Shown: positions 46,229-54,806 of the stretch, piece by piece | How positions within the stretch are numbered: the stretch's first letter is position 1 | How the letters are laid out: the number at the start of each line of letters is the position of its first letter | Assembly (NCBI RefSeq): GCF_030252325.1 | Contig: NZ_CP126981.1 | Location: 310,001 to 374,000 of the forward strand | DNA length: 64,000 nucleotides | DNA from: Candidatus Mycobacterium wuenschmannii | GTDB lineage: Bacteria > Actinomycetota > Actinomycetes > Mycobacteriales > Mycobacteriaceae | Direction of reading: 5' to 3' | Program-made: the position numbers and the translations under genes | Notes under the pieces: model-generated | The model's database searches: none | What the model was told of the DNA's origin: nothing | Seen by the model: the letters and a program-made list of their open reading frames with translations, nothing else

Positions 46229-48229
46229 GTGGTAGAGCTGGCTGACGAACACAAGGTCCCGACGAGTTTCGTCGATTCTTGGAAGCGGTTTTTTCTCGGC
46301 AAGCCGTTGATCAATGAGGACCTTGAGCATGAGAGCCTGTCTAATCCCGTCGCAGTAGGAGTTCTCTCGCCCGACCCTGTCTCGTCGACGGCATACGGTC
46401 CCGAGCAGATCCTGATCGAGTTGCTGCCGGCCGCGGGTCTGGCCGCGTTCACACTGATCCTTCCGCTCGGTGGGATCATCCTGCTGATTCTGGCATTGGT
46501 CACCGCGTCGTACCGCCAGGTGGTAATGGTCTACACCCAGCGCGGTGGCTCCTACGTAGTGGCCCGCTCGAACTTCGGGCCCAAGATCGCCCAGCTTTCG
46601 TCGGCGGCTCTGCTGATCGACTACGTGGTCACCGTGGCCATTCAGTGCTCAGCGGGCACCGTTGCGTTGGTTTCCGCGGTGCCCAGTTTGGGGTCCTACC
46701 ACCTCGAGATCACGCTAGGAGCGTTGCTGCTGCTTTCGTTTGGCAACCTGCGCGGCGTGAAGGAAGCAGGTCGGCTTTTCGCGGTCCCGGTTTACGCCTT
46801 CGCCACGATGATGACGACGCTGATCGTGACCGGTGTGGTCCGCGAAATCATGGGAAACCTGCCGACTTACGATCCGGAGCATATTCCTGGAGCCGTATCG
46901 ATCCACCACGGCAACGGAATCGTCATGGGTGCGACCATCTTGATCCTGCTGCGCTCATTCGCCAACGGTGGCACCTCTTTGACCGGGGTTGAGGCGATCG
47001 CGGATGCGGTCAACGTCTTCCAGCAACCGCAGGGTCCAAACGCCCGCAAGGCGCTCACCATGATGGCCTGCCTACTGGGATTTCTGCTGTTCGGCGTCAT
47101 CTGGCTGGCCCACGTCACCCATGCGACTCCATATGCCGCTGGCTACCCGTCGATGCTGTCCGAGATCGCTAGGGCGGTCTTTGGCAGCGGCACGATCGGC
47201 AACGTTCTGTTCGTGCTGCTCCAGGCGGCCAGCGCGATCATCCTGTTCTTCGGCGCGAACACCAGCTTCAACGGTTTCCCGGCGCTGACCAGCTTCGTTG
47301 CCGAGGACAGCTTCCTGCCGCGGCCGATGATGAAGCGGGGGCACAAGCTGGTGTTCTCCAACGCGATCCTCGTGCTCACTGCGGCCTCGACGGCCTTGGT
47401 GCTGGTCACCGACGGCTCGGTAGATGCCGTCGTGCCGCTGTACGCCATGGGTGTCTTCATGGGCTTCTCGATCTGCGGCTACGGCATGACGAAATACCAT
47501 CTACGCAACCGTGCGCCCGGATGGCGCAGCAAGCTAGTGATCAACCTGTCGGCGGCGATCCTGTCGACGATCATCGTGCTGATCTTCGCGATAGCGAAGT
47601 TCACCGAGGGTGCGTGGCTGGTGTGTGTGGTGTTCCCGATCCTGGTGGTCGCGTTGATGCGGCTGAACCGCGAATACCGCAGCGAGAGCGCGGTTTTGGA
47701 GATGCAGCTCACGGAGCCGCAAGATCTGCAGAAGCATCCCCACCACACCGTCGTCGTTCTGGTGGACCACTTCGACTTCGCGACGATCGAGGCGCTGCAC
47801 TACGCCAGCGGGCTCAACGCCGACAAGCTGAGCGCTGTGCACTTCGTCATCGATGCCCGGCACGCCCAGCGTCTGCAGGACCGCTGGGAGCATTTCGAGG
47901 ACGACATCCCGCTGCAGATGCACGAGTGCCCGGACCGCCACCTCAGCCGCGCGGCCCAGGAACTGGTCTGCGGGGAGATCGAGAACGACCCCAGCACCAA
48001 GGTGACCGTGCTGTTGCCGCGGCGCACCTACGCGCCGCTGGTCGGCCGCCTGCTGCACGACCGCACCGCGGACAAGATGGCCGGCGCCGTCAGCCGGGTC
48101 GAGGGTGCGACCGCGCAGATCGTGGCCTACGACGTGGGGTCGCGCATCGCGCAGGCCACGGCCGTGGCGCGCGCGGAGAAGGTATCGACGAAGGCCAACG
48201 CGTCGGTGACCGGTGGAGCCGCGACCTGA
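46229..48229 (+). CDS. KimA-like potassium transporter of the APC superfamily
   Basis: A 666-residue membrane protein with about twelve membrane segments (45-480) and a soluble C-terminal UspA-like domain (about 500-640). The N-terminus WKRFFLGKPLINEDLEH, PDPVSSTAYGPEQILIELLP and GGSYVVARSNFG follow the order and wording of B. subtilis KimA (KRFLIGKPL, SSDALSSVAYGTEQI, GGGAYIVSKENLG), a high-affinity proton-coupled potassium importer inhibited by c-di-AMP. An amino-acid permease role cannot be excluded, as the superfamily is shared. GTG start with GGGGAAAG upstream. It abuts the antiporter gene tail-to-tail without a single base between. Confidence 0.78.
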   Translation: MVELADEHKVPTSFVDSWKRFFLGKPLINEDLEHESLSNPVAVGVLSPDPVSSTAYGPEQILIELLPAAGLAAFTLILPLGGIILLILALVTASYRQVVMVYTQRGGSYVVARSNFGPKIAQLSSAALLIDYVVTVAIQCSAGTVALVSAVPSLGSYHLEITLGALLLLSFGNLRGVKEAGRLFAVPVYAFATMMTTLIVTGVVREIMGNLPTYDPEHIPGAVSIHHGNGIVMGATILILLRSFANGGTSLTGVEAIADAVNVFQQPQGPNARKALTMMACLLGFLLFGVIWLAHVTHATPYAAGYPSMLSEIARAVFGSGTIGNVLFVLLQAASAIILFFGANTSFNGFPALTSFVAEDSFLPRPMMKRGHKLVFSNAILVLTAASTALVLVTDGSVDAVVPLYAMGVFMGFSICGYGMTKYHLRNRAPGWRSKLVINLSAAILSTIIVLIFAIAKFTEGAWLVCVVFPILVVALMRLNREYRSESAVLEMQLTEPQDLQKHPHHTVVVLVDHFDFATIEALHYASGLNADKLSAVHFVIDARHAQRLQDRWEHFEDDIPLQMHECPDRHLSRAAQELVCGEIENDPSTKVTVLLPRRTYAPLVGRLLHDRTADKMAGAVSRVEGATAQIVAYDVGSRIAQATAVARAEKVSTKANASVTGGAAT

Positions 48230-49807
48230 TCAGGATCCGCTGAGCCTGGCTTCTTCGAGGTCGAAGTCGCGCTCGATGGTGCGCAGGACGGTCGCGTTGA
48301 TGCGCCCGTCGCGTCGCAGCTTCAACAGAACGGCACGTTCGACGCCCAGCAGTTGCAGCCGCAATTCGCGATAGCGGTCCATCTCTCGGGCGTCGTCGTG
48401 GTCGTCGCGCGGTGGGCCGTGCTGCAGGCGACGAACTCTGGACTCGTAGAGCGAGCGCGCGGACTTGGTTGCCTCGTCGGCGCTGTCGATGTGCTCGTTC
48501 TCGTCCAGCCAGAGCAGGGCGGCGTGCGCGGACTTCAACCGCGCCTTGTTTTCGGTGGAGCCGAAGTCCTCTGCACGCAGTCCGAGGCGGCGCAGGAGCC
48601 ACGGCAGGCTGGTGCCCTGGATGAGCAGGCTGGCCACGATCACCGAGGCGGCGACGACGACCACGAGATCGCGGTTGGGAAACGGCTGCCCGTTGTCCAA
48701 TTTCAACGGAATGGCCAACGCGGCGGCCAGTGACAAGCCGCCCCGCATGCCGGCCCACGCGACGACCACCCGTTCGCGCCAGGCCTGTGCGTCGGTTGCT
48801 CGTCGGAACAGTCGCGCGGTAGCAGTGCCGGACAGCATCCACACCAGCCGCGACAGGACGACGACCGCGATCACGGCGGCGATCGACGCCACGACCCGGG
48901 TAGCGGAGATGTTGGGGATCCAGTGCAGCGACCGGACCAACTGCATGCCGACCAGCGTGAACAGCACAGCGTTCAGCAGGAACACCAGAGCGTCGAGGAA
49001 TGCGAAGGCCTGAAGCCGCACACCGGGGGTGTAGATGGCGCTGAGGTGGGAGCCGATGTAAACCCCTGCCGTGACGGTGGCCAGCACCCCCGACAGGTGT
49101 GCCCCTTCGGCCAATACGTAGGTGAGGTACGGCGTGACCAGCGAAACGGTGATCTCCAGCATCGAGTGGTCGATGCGCCGTCGGACCTGAACCGCAACCC
49201 AGCCGACGGCGAGGCCGAGGGCGGCACCGCCGGCCGGAGCCACCAGCAGGGTCACTAGCAGCGGACCGGGGTGGACGACCCCGGCGACCGCGGTGCCGAC
49301 CGCGCCGGTGTAGAGCACCAGGGCGGTGCCGTCGTTGGTCAGACCTTCGCCTTCGACGATCGTCGCCAATCGCTCCGGCACGTCGAGTCGCGCGAACACC
49401 GACGTCGCCGCCACAGCATCGGTCGGCGCGACGACCGCTCCCGCGACCAGTGCCACCGCCAGGGGCACACCCGCGATACCTGTCAGCGCGCCGGCAACCG
49501 CCGCTGTCGACATCAACACCAGGCCCACCGACAGCAGACCGATCGTGCCGGCGCTGGCCCGGAGATCGTCGGGCGCGATGAAGTAAGCCGCGTAGTAGAG
49601 CAGCGGTGGAAGGAAGACGTAGAACACGATCTCGGGCGCCAGTTGGGGCACCTTGACCCACGGCAGCCACGCGAGCACCGCGCCGACCGCGACCAGCAAG
49701 ACCGGGTACGGCACGCCCACGCGGTCGGCCACCCACACCGCGGCGATGACGGCCAGTGGGCCGCAGAGCAACAGCACGCCGAAGCCGCCGGGATTCACGA
49801 CAGCCAC
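48230..49807 (-). CDS. Cation/proton antiporter of the CPA1 family
   Basis: A 525-residue Na+(K+)/H+ antiporter with about twelve membrane segments (to about residue 420) and a 100-residue charged cytosolic tail. The ion-site motif GAVVAPTDAVAATSVFARL and EGEGLTNDGTALVL are typical of bacterial NhaP/NHE-type carriers. It exports sodium or potassium against protons. GTG start, possibly a second GTG three codons in; no strong SD. It begins ten bases after the PPE stop on the same strand, so it may be transcribed from the PE promoter. Which cation is carried cannot be told. Confidence 0.88.
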   Translation of the reverse strand: MAVVNPGGFGVLLLCGPLAVIAAVWVADRVGVPYPVLLVAVGAVLAWLPWVKVPQLAPEIVFYVFLPPLLYYAAYFIAPDDLRASAGTIGLLSVGLVLMSTAAVAGALTGIAGVPLAVALVAGAVVAPTDAVAATSVFARLDVPERLATIVEGEGLTNDGTALVLYTGAVGTAVAGVVHPGPLLVTLLVAPAGGAALGLAVGWVAVQVRRRIDHSMLEITVSLVTPYLTYVLAEGAHLSGVLATVTAGVYIGSHLSAIYTPGVRLQAFAFLDALVFLLNAVLFTLVGMQLVRSLHWIPNISATRVVASIAAVIAVVVLSRLVWMLSGTATARLFRRATDAQAWRERVVVAWAGMRGGLSLAAALAIPLKLDNGQPFPNRDLVVVVAASVIVASLLIQGTSLPWLLRRLGLRAEDFGSTENKARLKSAHAALLWLDENEHIDSADEATKSARSLYESRVRRLQHGPPRDDHDDAREMDRYRELRLQLLGVERAVLLKLRRDGRINATVLRTIERDFDLEEARLSGS

Positions 49808-49817
49808 TTTAGAGATG

Positions 49818-51137
49818 TCAGCCCAGGAAGCGCCGCTTCTGCTCGGTGACCTCCTCGGTGGTCAGCAGCCCGGACTCGGCCAGCTTGCTCAACAGTGACT
49901 GAGCCCGGGTGGCCAACTCCTGCAGTTCGGTCGCGATGGCCGCGACCGCTTCCGTCGGCTGCGCCTTGGCCGGCGTCGCTGTGGGGCGTGGATTGATGCG
50001 CACCCGCTCGTTGCCGCGCCCCGCGGACGCGGTGCTGCCGACGGCCCCGCCCGCGGCCCCAGCCAGGCCCATGTTGCCGAAGAGGTTGCCGGCCCCGGGA
50101 CCGCCCTCCGGAGCGGCGGCGGCACTGGTGATGGGCAGCGAGTAGGCGGCCGACCGGATCTCGGGCGCGGCAACGGTCCACCCCGATGGCACCGACAACC
50201 GGCCGACTTTGCTGGCCTGCCCGAGTCGCGACGGACCTTCCGAGTCCGGAACCGCATCCGATGGCGCGCCGATACCGCCGGTGCCGTTGATGATCCACTG
50301 CGGCAACATCGTCCCGCCGACACCGTTACCGGTGAACGGGCCCTTGCCATTGTCGTAGTCTCGGTCGGCGTTGATCAGCAGACCGCGCACCGTAGTGCCG
50401 AACGACGTGAACGACGACGCGATGCCGATCGTGCCGACTGTCGCCGCGGTCGTCGTGATCGGGACGGTAAGCAGGGGGATCAGCTGGATGGGATCGACCG
50501 CCGCCGGCGCCGCGGCCGCCCCAATCGCCTGGGGGATCGCGGCGAGCGCCCGCGCACCGTTGGACACGATCGACTGCGACGCGGCGGCGGCCTGCTGGAC
50601 TCCGCCGGTCGGGTTCGTCGTCGGCGGCGGCTCGCTGAACGCGGTCAGGGTGGCGGCCGTCGCCGCCGCGCCCGCGTAGCCGTACATCGCGGTGGCGTCC
50701 TGCGCCCACATCTCGGCGTACTGGACCTCGGTGGCCGCGATCGCGGCGGTGTTCTGCCCGAAGATGTTGGTGGCGATCAGCGTCATCAGCAGGCTGCGAT
50801 TCGCCACGATCACGGCGGGCGGAACGGTCATCGCGAACGCGGTCTCGTAGGCGGCCGCGGCCGCGCGGGCCTGGGCGGCGGTCTGTTCGGCCTGCGCCCC
50901 GGTGGTCGTCATCCAGGCCAGGAAGGGGTTGGTCGCCGCCGTCATCTCCGCCGACGATGCGCCTAGCCACGGTCCGCCGGTCAGTTCGGTGATGGTGGCG
51001 CGGTACGCCGCGGAGGTGGATTGGAGTTCGGCGGCAAGCGCATCCCACGCCGAGGCCGCCGCCAACATCGGGCCCGCGCCGGGGCCGGCATACATCCGCG
51101 CGGAGTTGACCTCCGGTGGAAACGCTGCGAAATCCAT
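49818..51137 (-). CDS. PPE family protein (SVP subfamily) with C-terminal SHOCT-like tail
   Basis: A 439-residue PPE protein. The N-terminal about 180 residues are the PPE domain (MDFAAFPPEVNSARMYAGPG, with the PPE motif and the WxG-type GGPWLGASSAEM). The SVP motif is GRLSVPSGWTVAAPE near 330. The last about 40 residues, QSLLSKLAESGLLTTEEVTE then QKRRFLG, look like a SHOCT short helical hairpin, unusual on a PPE. It should be secreted with its PE partner by a type VII system and sit at the outer envelope. Start 51137 after AGGA; the longer frame upstream is PE antiframe. Confidence 0.9.
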   Translation of the reverse strand: MDFAAFPPEVNSARMYAGPGAGPMLAAASAWDALAAELQSTSAAYRATITELTGGPWLGASSAEMTAATNPFLAWMTTTGAQAEQTAAQARAAAAAYETAFAMTVPPAVIVANRSLLMTLIATNIFGQNTAAIAATEVQYAEMWAQDATAMYGYAGAAATAATLTAFSEPPPTTNPTGGVQQAAAASQSIVSNGARALAAIPQAIGAAAAPAAVDPIQLIPLLTVPITTTAATVGTIGIASSFTSFGTTVRGLLINADRDYDNGKGPFTGNGVGGTMLPQWIINGTGGIGAPSDAVPDSEGPSRLGQASKVGRLSVPSGWTVAAPEIRSAAYSLPITSAAAAPEGGPGAGNLFGNMGLAGAAGGAVGSTASAGRGNERVRINPRPTATPAKAQPTEAVAAIATELQELATRAQSLLSKLAESGLLTTEEVTEQKRRFLG

Positions 51138-51151
51138 TGTGCTGTCCTGAC

Positions 51152-51451
51152 TTAACTGGCCGATGCGGCGTTGGCGGCTTCGGCGGCGGCGTACGACAGC
51201 GCGTTGGATTGGAGCGTGCTGACGAGCTGTTGATGGATGGCCTCGGCGTGCGCGCTGATGGCCTGGTACATCTCGGCGTGAATGGCGAACTGGGCGGCGG
51301 TCAGGGCCGAAACCTGGTCGGCGGCGGCGGGAATCACGCCGGTGGTCGGCGCTGCGGCGGCGCAGTTCTGCGCGCTCATCCCGGCGCCGACGCCCGCCAG
51401 GGTGCCGGCCGCGGCGCTCAGCGCTTCGGGCTGGGTCGTAACGTACAGCAT
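51152..51451 (-). CDS. PE family protein
   Basis: A 99-residue PE protein consisting only of the PE domain: MLYVTTQPEALSAAAGTLAG, helical hairpin, and the C-terminal YxxxE secretion signal YAAAE near the end. It heads a PE-PPE pair (14-base gap) of the usual heterodimer type. Start 51451 has GAGAGGA upstream and fits the family N-terminus; the frame is open another 47 residues without PE sequence. Confidence 0.92.
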   Translation of the reverse strand: MLYVTTQPEALSAAAGTLAGVGAGMSAQNCAAAAPTTGVIPAAADQVSALTAAQFAIHAEMYQAISAHAEAIHQQLVSTLQSNALSYAAAEAANAASAS

Positions 51452-51486
51452 CGGAGTTCCTCTCGGTGGGGTGCACATAGGGCTAT

Positions 51487-51509
51487 TGGCGTGCGAATAC
51501 CGCACGCCA
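51487..51509. promoter_or_regulatory. Perfect palindrome in the PE gene leader
   Basis: TGGCGTGCG-AATAC-CGCACGCCA: nine-base perfect arms, 35 bases before the PE ATG. It may be an operator or an RNA hairpin. The remainder of the 288-base divergent spacer to yraN holds nothing else I can name. Confidence 0.6.
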
Positions 51510-51739
51510 GCAAGTGAATTCGTGGAATAGGCCGCACAACAGCGAAACCGTGACTCAGGGTGACCACCCCGCCTTCTAACGGCGCGCTTCATCGCCTGAT
51601 GGGGATGCTAACGACGGTTGAACCGCTGATCAACGAGGCGCGCGGTTTCCATTGGGGATTACTAGCCGACTGGGGATAACCCGGCATCCGGCGGCGATGG
51701 GCGGAGACCCGTGTCGGGCCGCTGCTTCAGGGTGGCGGC

Positions 51740-52108
51740 ATGACCACGTGGACCCGCGCCGAGATCGGTGCGCTCGGTGAGCGCTTGGCGGTCGACCACC
51801 TGACCGCGCTCGGGTTACGAATCGTCGCCCGCAATTGGCGCTGCCGGTACGGCGAACTCGACGCGATCGCCGTCGACCCGGATACCGACACGGTGATATT
51901 CGTCGAGGTCAAGACCCGCACCGGCGACGGCTTCGGCGGCCTGGCCCACGCGGTGACGGCGCAGAAGGCACGCCGGCTGCGGCGCCTGGCCGGCATCTGG
52001 CTCGCCGCTCAGGACCGTCGGTGGGCGGCCGTGCGCATCGACGTGATCGGCGTGCGAATCGGTCGGCAACGCACCCCGGAGCTCACGCACCTGCGGGGGG
52101 TGGGCTGA
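51740..52108 (+). CDS. YraN/UPF0102 family nuclease-like protein
   Basis: A 122-residue protein of the UPF0102 (YraN) family with a restriction-endonuclease-like fold. The motif GELDAIAVDPDTDTVIFVEVKTR contains the D-(x)n-ExK metal-binding pattern. Function not established; it regularly precedes chlI/comM and dprA, genes of DNA uptake and processing. The stop overlaps the next ATG by one base. Confidence 0.9.
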   Translation: MTTWTRAEIGALGERLAVDHLTALGLRIVARNWRCRYGELDAIAVDPDTDTVIFVEVKTRTGDGFGGLAHAVTAQKARRLRRLAGIWLAAQDRRWAAVRIDVIGVRIGRQRTPELTHLRGVG

Positions 52109-53619
52109 TGGCACTCGGACGGGCGTTCTCGGTTGCCGTGCTGGGTCTCGACGGTCAGATCGTAGAGATCGAAGCCGACATCACCTCCGGCCTGCCCGGC
52201 GTGCACCTGGTCGGCCTACCGGATGCCGCGCTGCAGGAGTCGCGCGACCGGGTCCGGGCTGCGATCACGAACTGCAACAACCAGTGGCCGCAGTCGCGCC
52301 TGACCCTCGCATTGTCGCCCGCGACGCTGCCGAAGATGGGGTCGGTGTACGACTTGGCGCTCGCTGCCTCGGTGCTGTCGGCACAGCGGAAAAAGCCGTG
52401 GCGACAGCTGGAATCGGCGGTCGTGCTGGGGGAGCTGGCGCTGGACGGGCGGGTGCGACCGGTGCGCGGCATACTGCCCGCGGTGCTGGCGGCCAAGGGT
52501 GCCGGCTGGGGAGTGGTGGTGGTGCCCGCCGACAACCTGCCGGAGGCCAGCCTCGTCGACGGCATCGAGGTCTGGGGGGTGCGCACCCTCGCCCAATTGC
52601 TGGGCTGGCTCGACGGGGTGGCGCGTCTCGACGAGCCGATTGCCGGTACGGTTCCGGAGGAGGAAACGCCGGTCGACCTGGCCGAGGTGGTCGGTCAGGC
52701 GCAAGCGCGATTCGCGGTCGAGGTCGCGGCGGCCGGCTCGCACCACCTGATGCTCACCGGCCCACCCGGTGTAGGCAAAACCATGCTGGCGCAACGTCTT
52801 CCGGGGCTACTCCCGGCGCTGTCGGGCGGCGAATCGTTGGAGGTCACCGCGATCCATTCGGTCGCCGGCTTGCTGTCGGACGCCACGCCACTGATCACCC
52901 GGCCGCCGTTCGTCGCGCCACATCACAGTTCGAGTGTCGCAGCACTAGTCGGCGGCGGGTCGGGCATGGCGAGGCCGGGTGCGGTGAGCCGGGCCCACCG
53001 CGGGGTGCTGTTCCTCGACGAGTGCGCCGAAATCGGTGTCAGCGCGCTGGAGGCATTACGAACACCGTTGGAAGAGGGTGAGATTCGGCTGGCTCGCCGC
53101 GACGGAGTGGCGTGCTACCCGGCCCGTTTCCAGCTCGTACTGGCGGCCAACCCCTGTCCATGCGCGCCGGCCGACCCGCAGGACTGCATCTGCGCGGCGG
53201 CCGTCAAGCGGCGCTATCTCGGCCGGTTGTCGGGGCCGCTGCTGGACCGCGTCGACCTGCGGGTGGAGATGCACCCGGTGCGGATGAGCGTGTTCGCCTC
53301 CGCCGAACCGGAATCGACCGATCAAGTCCGCCAACGGGTTACGGTAGCCCGCGACACCGCGGCCCAACGCTGGCGCGAGCATGGCTTCCGGACCAACGCC
53401 GAGGTCAGTGGGACACTGCTGCGTCGCCGATTCCGCCCTGGCAACACCGCGATGGAACCGCTGCGGACCGCGCTGGATCGCGGAATCCTGAGCATCCGCG
53501 GCCTCGATCGCACGCTGCGAGTCGCATGGACGTTGAGCGACTTGGCCGGCCGCACCACGCCGGGGCGCGACGAGGTGGCCACCGCGCTGAGTTTCCGTCA
53601 GGCGGGTGCGGCACGATGA
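52108..53619 (+). CDS. YifB/ComM family Mg-chelatase-like AAA+ ATPase
   Basis: A 503-residue AAA+ protein. N-terminal Lon-protease-like domain (to about 170: GLPGVHLVGLPDAALQESRD), then Walker A GPPGVGKTML (218-227), Walker B LFLDECAEI, the cysteine segment CPCAPADPQDCIC (possible zinc site), and sensor/lid region. ComM-like proteins act as branch-migration helicases in natural transformation; the old ChlI name reflects similarity only. Translation is coupled to yraN (TGATG) and dprA (ATGA). Confidence 0.92.
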   Translation: MALGRAFSVAVLGLDGQIVEIEADITSGLPGVHLVGLPDAALQESRDRVRAAITNCNNQWPQSRLTLALSPATLPKMGSVYDLALAASVLSAQRKKPWRQLESAVVLGELALDGRVRPVRGILPAVLAAKGAGWGVVVVPADNLPEASLVDGIEVWGVRTLAQLLGWLDGVARLDEPIAGTVPEEETPVDLAEVVGQAQARFAVEVAAAGSHHLMLTGPPGVGKTMLAQRLPGLLPALSGGESLEVTAIHSVAGLLSDATPLITRPPFVAPHHSSSVAALVGGGSGMARPGAVSRAHRGVLFLDECAEIGVSALEALRTPLEEGEIRLARRDGVACYPARFQLVLAANPCPCAPADPQDCICAAAVKRRYLGRLSGPLLDRVDLRVEMHPVRMSVFASAEPESTDQVRQRVTVARDTAAQRWREHGFRTNAEVSGTLLRRRFRPGNTAMEPLRTALDRGILSIRGLDRTLRVAWTLSDLAGRTTPGRDEVATALSFRQAGAAR

Positions 53620-54755
53620 CCGACGAGACCCAGCTCGCCTGGGCCTACCTGTCGCGGGTCGTCGAGCCACCGTGCGCCGAACTTGCCGCGCTGGTGGCGC
53701 GGGTCGGGCCGGTCGACGCGGCCGAGCGGGTGCGACGGGGGACCGTCGACGACACCGTGGCCCGGCGCACCGAAGCCAGGCGCGACATCGACCGTGCCGC
53801 AATCGATCTCGAACTGCTGAGGCGCCGCGGCGGACGACTGATCACTCCCGGCGACGAGGAGTGGCCGACACTGGCGTTGACCGCCTTCGGCGGGCCCGCG
53901 GTCGCGGCAAGACCGCAGGGCCGAACACCCCTGGTGCTATGGGCGCTGGGACCGGCCCGCATCGACGACGCCGCGGGGCGGGCCGCCGCGATCGTCGGAA
54001 CCCGTGCGGCAACCAGCTACGGCGAACACGTGGCCGCGGACCTGGCGGTAGGACTGGCCGAGCGCGATGTCGCGGTGGTCTCCGGCGGGGCGTACGGAAT
54101 CGACGGGGCGGCCCATCGTGCCGCACTGTCGGTCGACGGACTGACCGTGGCGGTGCTGGCCGGTGGCATCGACATTCTCTATCCCGCAGGGCATTCCGCG
54201 CTGTTGCATCGCATCGCGACCGACGGGTTGCTGATCACCGAATATCCGCCGGGCGTCCGTCCGGCGCGGCATCGGTTTCTGACGCGCAACCGGTTGGTCG
54301 CCGCGTTCGCCGGGGCCTCGGTCGTGGTCGAGGCAGGGCTGCGCAGCGGCGCCGCCAACACCGCCGCCTGGGCCCGGGCGCTCGGACGCGTCGTCGGTGC
54401 GGTGCCCGGGCCGGTGACGTCCTCGGTCTCCAGTGGTTGCCATGCGCTGCTGCGCACGGGTGCCGAGCTGATCACTCGAGCCGACGACGTCGTCGAGTTG
54501 GTCGGCAACATCGGCGAGTTGGCCGACGAGCCGAACAGTCCGGCGAGCCCGCTCGACGGGCTGGGGGAGGAGGAGCGACGGGTGTACGAGGCGCTGCCCG
54601 GCCGCGGGACCGCGACGGTCGACGAGATCGCGATCGCCGCGGCCGTCGATCCCGCTCGCGTCCTGGCCCCGCTGGCGATGCTGGAGATCGCCGGCCTGGT
54701 CGAGCGGCGCGACGGCTGCTGGCGGATCGTGCGACGTCGTAGCCAACCGGCCTGA
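53616..54755 (+). CDS. dprA: DNA-processing protein DprA
   Basis: A 379-residue DprA. The Rossmann core runs AIVGTRAATSYGEHVAADLA, VVSGGAYGIDGAAHRAAL and NRLVAAFAGASVVVEAGLRS; a C-terminal winged-helix DML1-like domain follows (about 310-375). It loads RecA on incoming single-stranded DNA in transformable bacteria; in mycobacteria its job is unclear. Starts on the ATGA overlap with the ComM-like gene; yraN-comM-dprA form one operon. Confidence 0.94.
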   Translation: MTDETQLAWAYLSRVVEPPCAELAALVARVGPVDAAERVRRGTVDDTVARRTEARRDIDRAAIDLELLRRRGGRLITPGDEEWPTLALTAFGGPAVAARPQGRTPLVLWALGPARIDDAAGRAAAIVGTRAATSYGEHVAADLAVGLAERDVAVVSGGAYGIDGAAHRAALSVDGLTVAVLAGGIDILYPAGHSALLHRIATDGLLITEYPPGVRPARHRFLTRNRLVAAFAGASVVVEAGLRSGAANTAAWARALGRVVGAVPGPVTSSVSSGCHALLRTGAELITRADDVVELVGNIGELADEPNSPASPLDGLGEEERRVYEALPGRGTATVDEIAIAAAVDPARVLAPLAMLEIAGLVERRDGCWRIVRRRSQPA

Positions 54756-54806
54756 TCGGTAACGCCTCTATAGTCGAGAGGGTCAACGCCGAGGGAGAGG
54801 ATTCCG

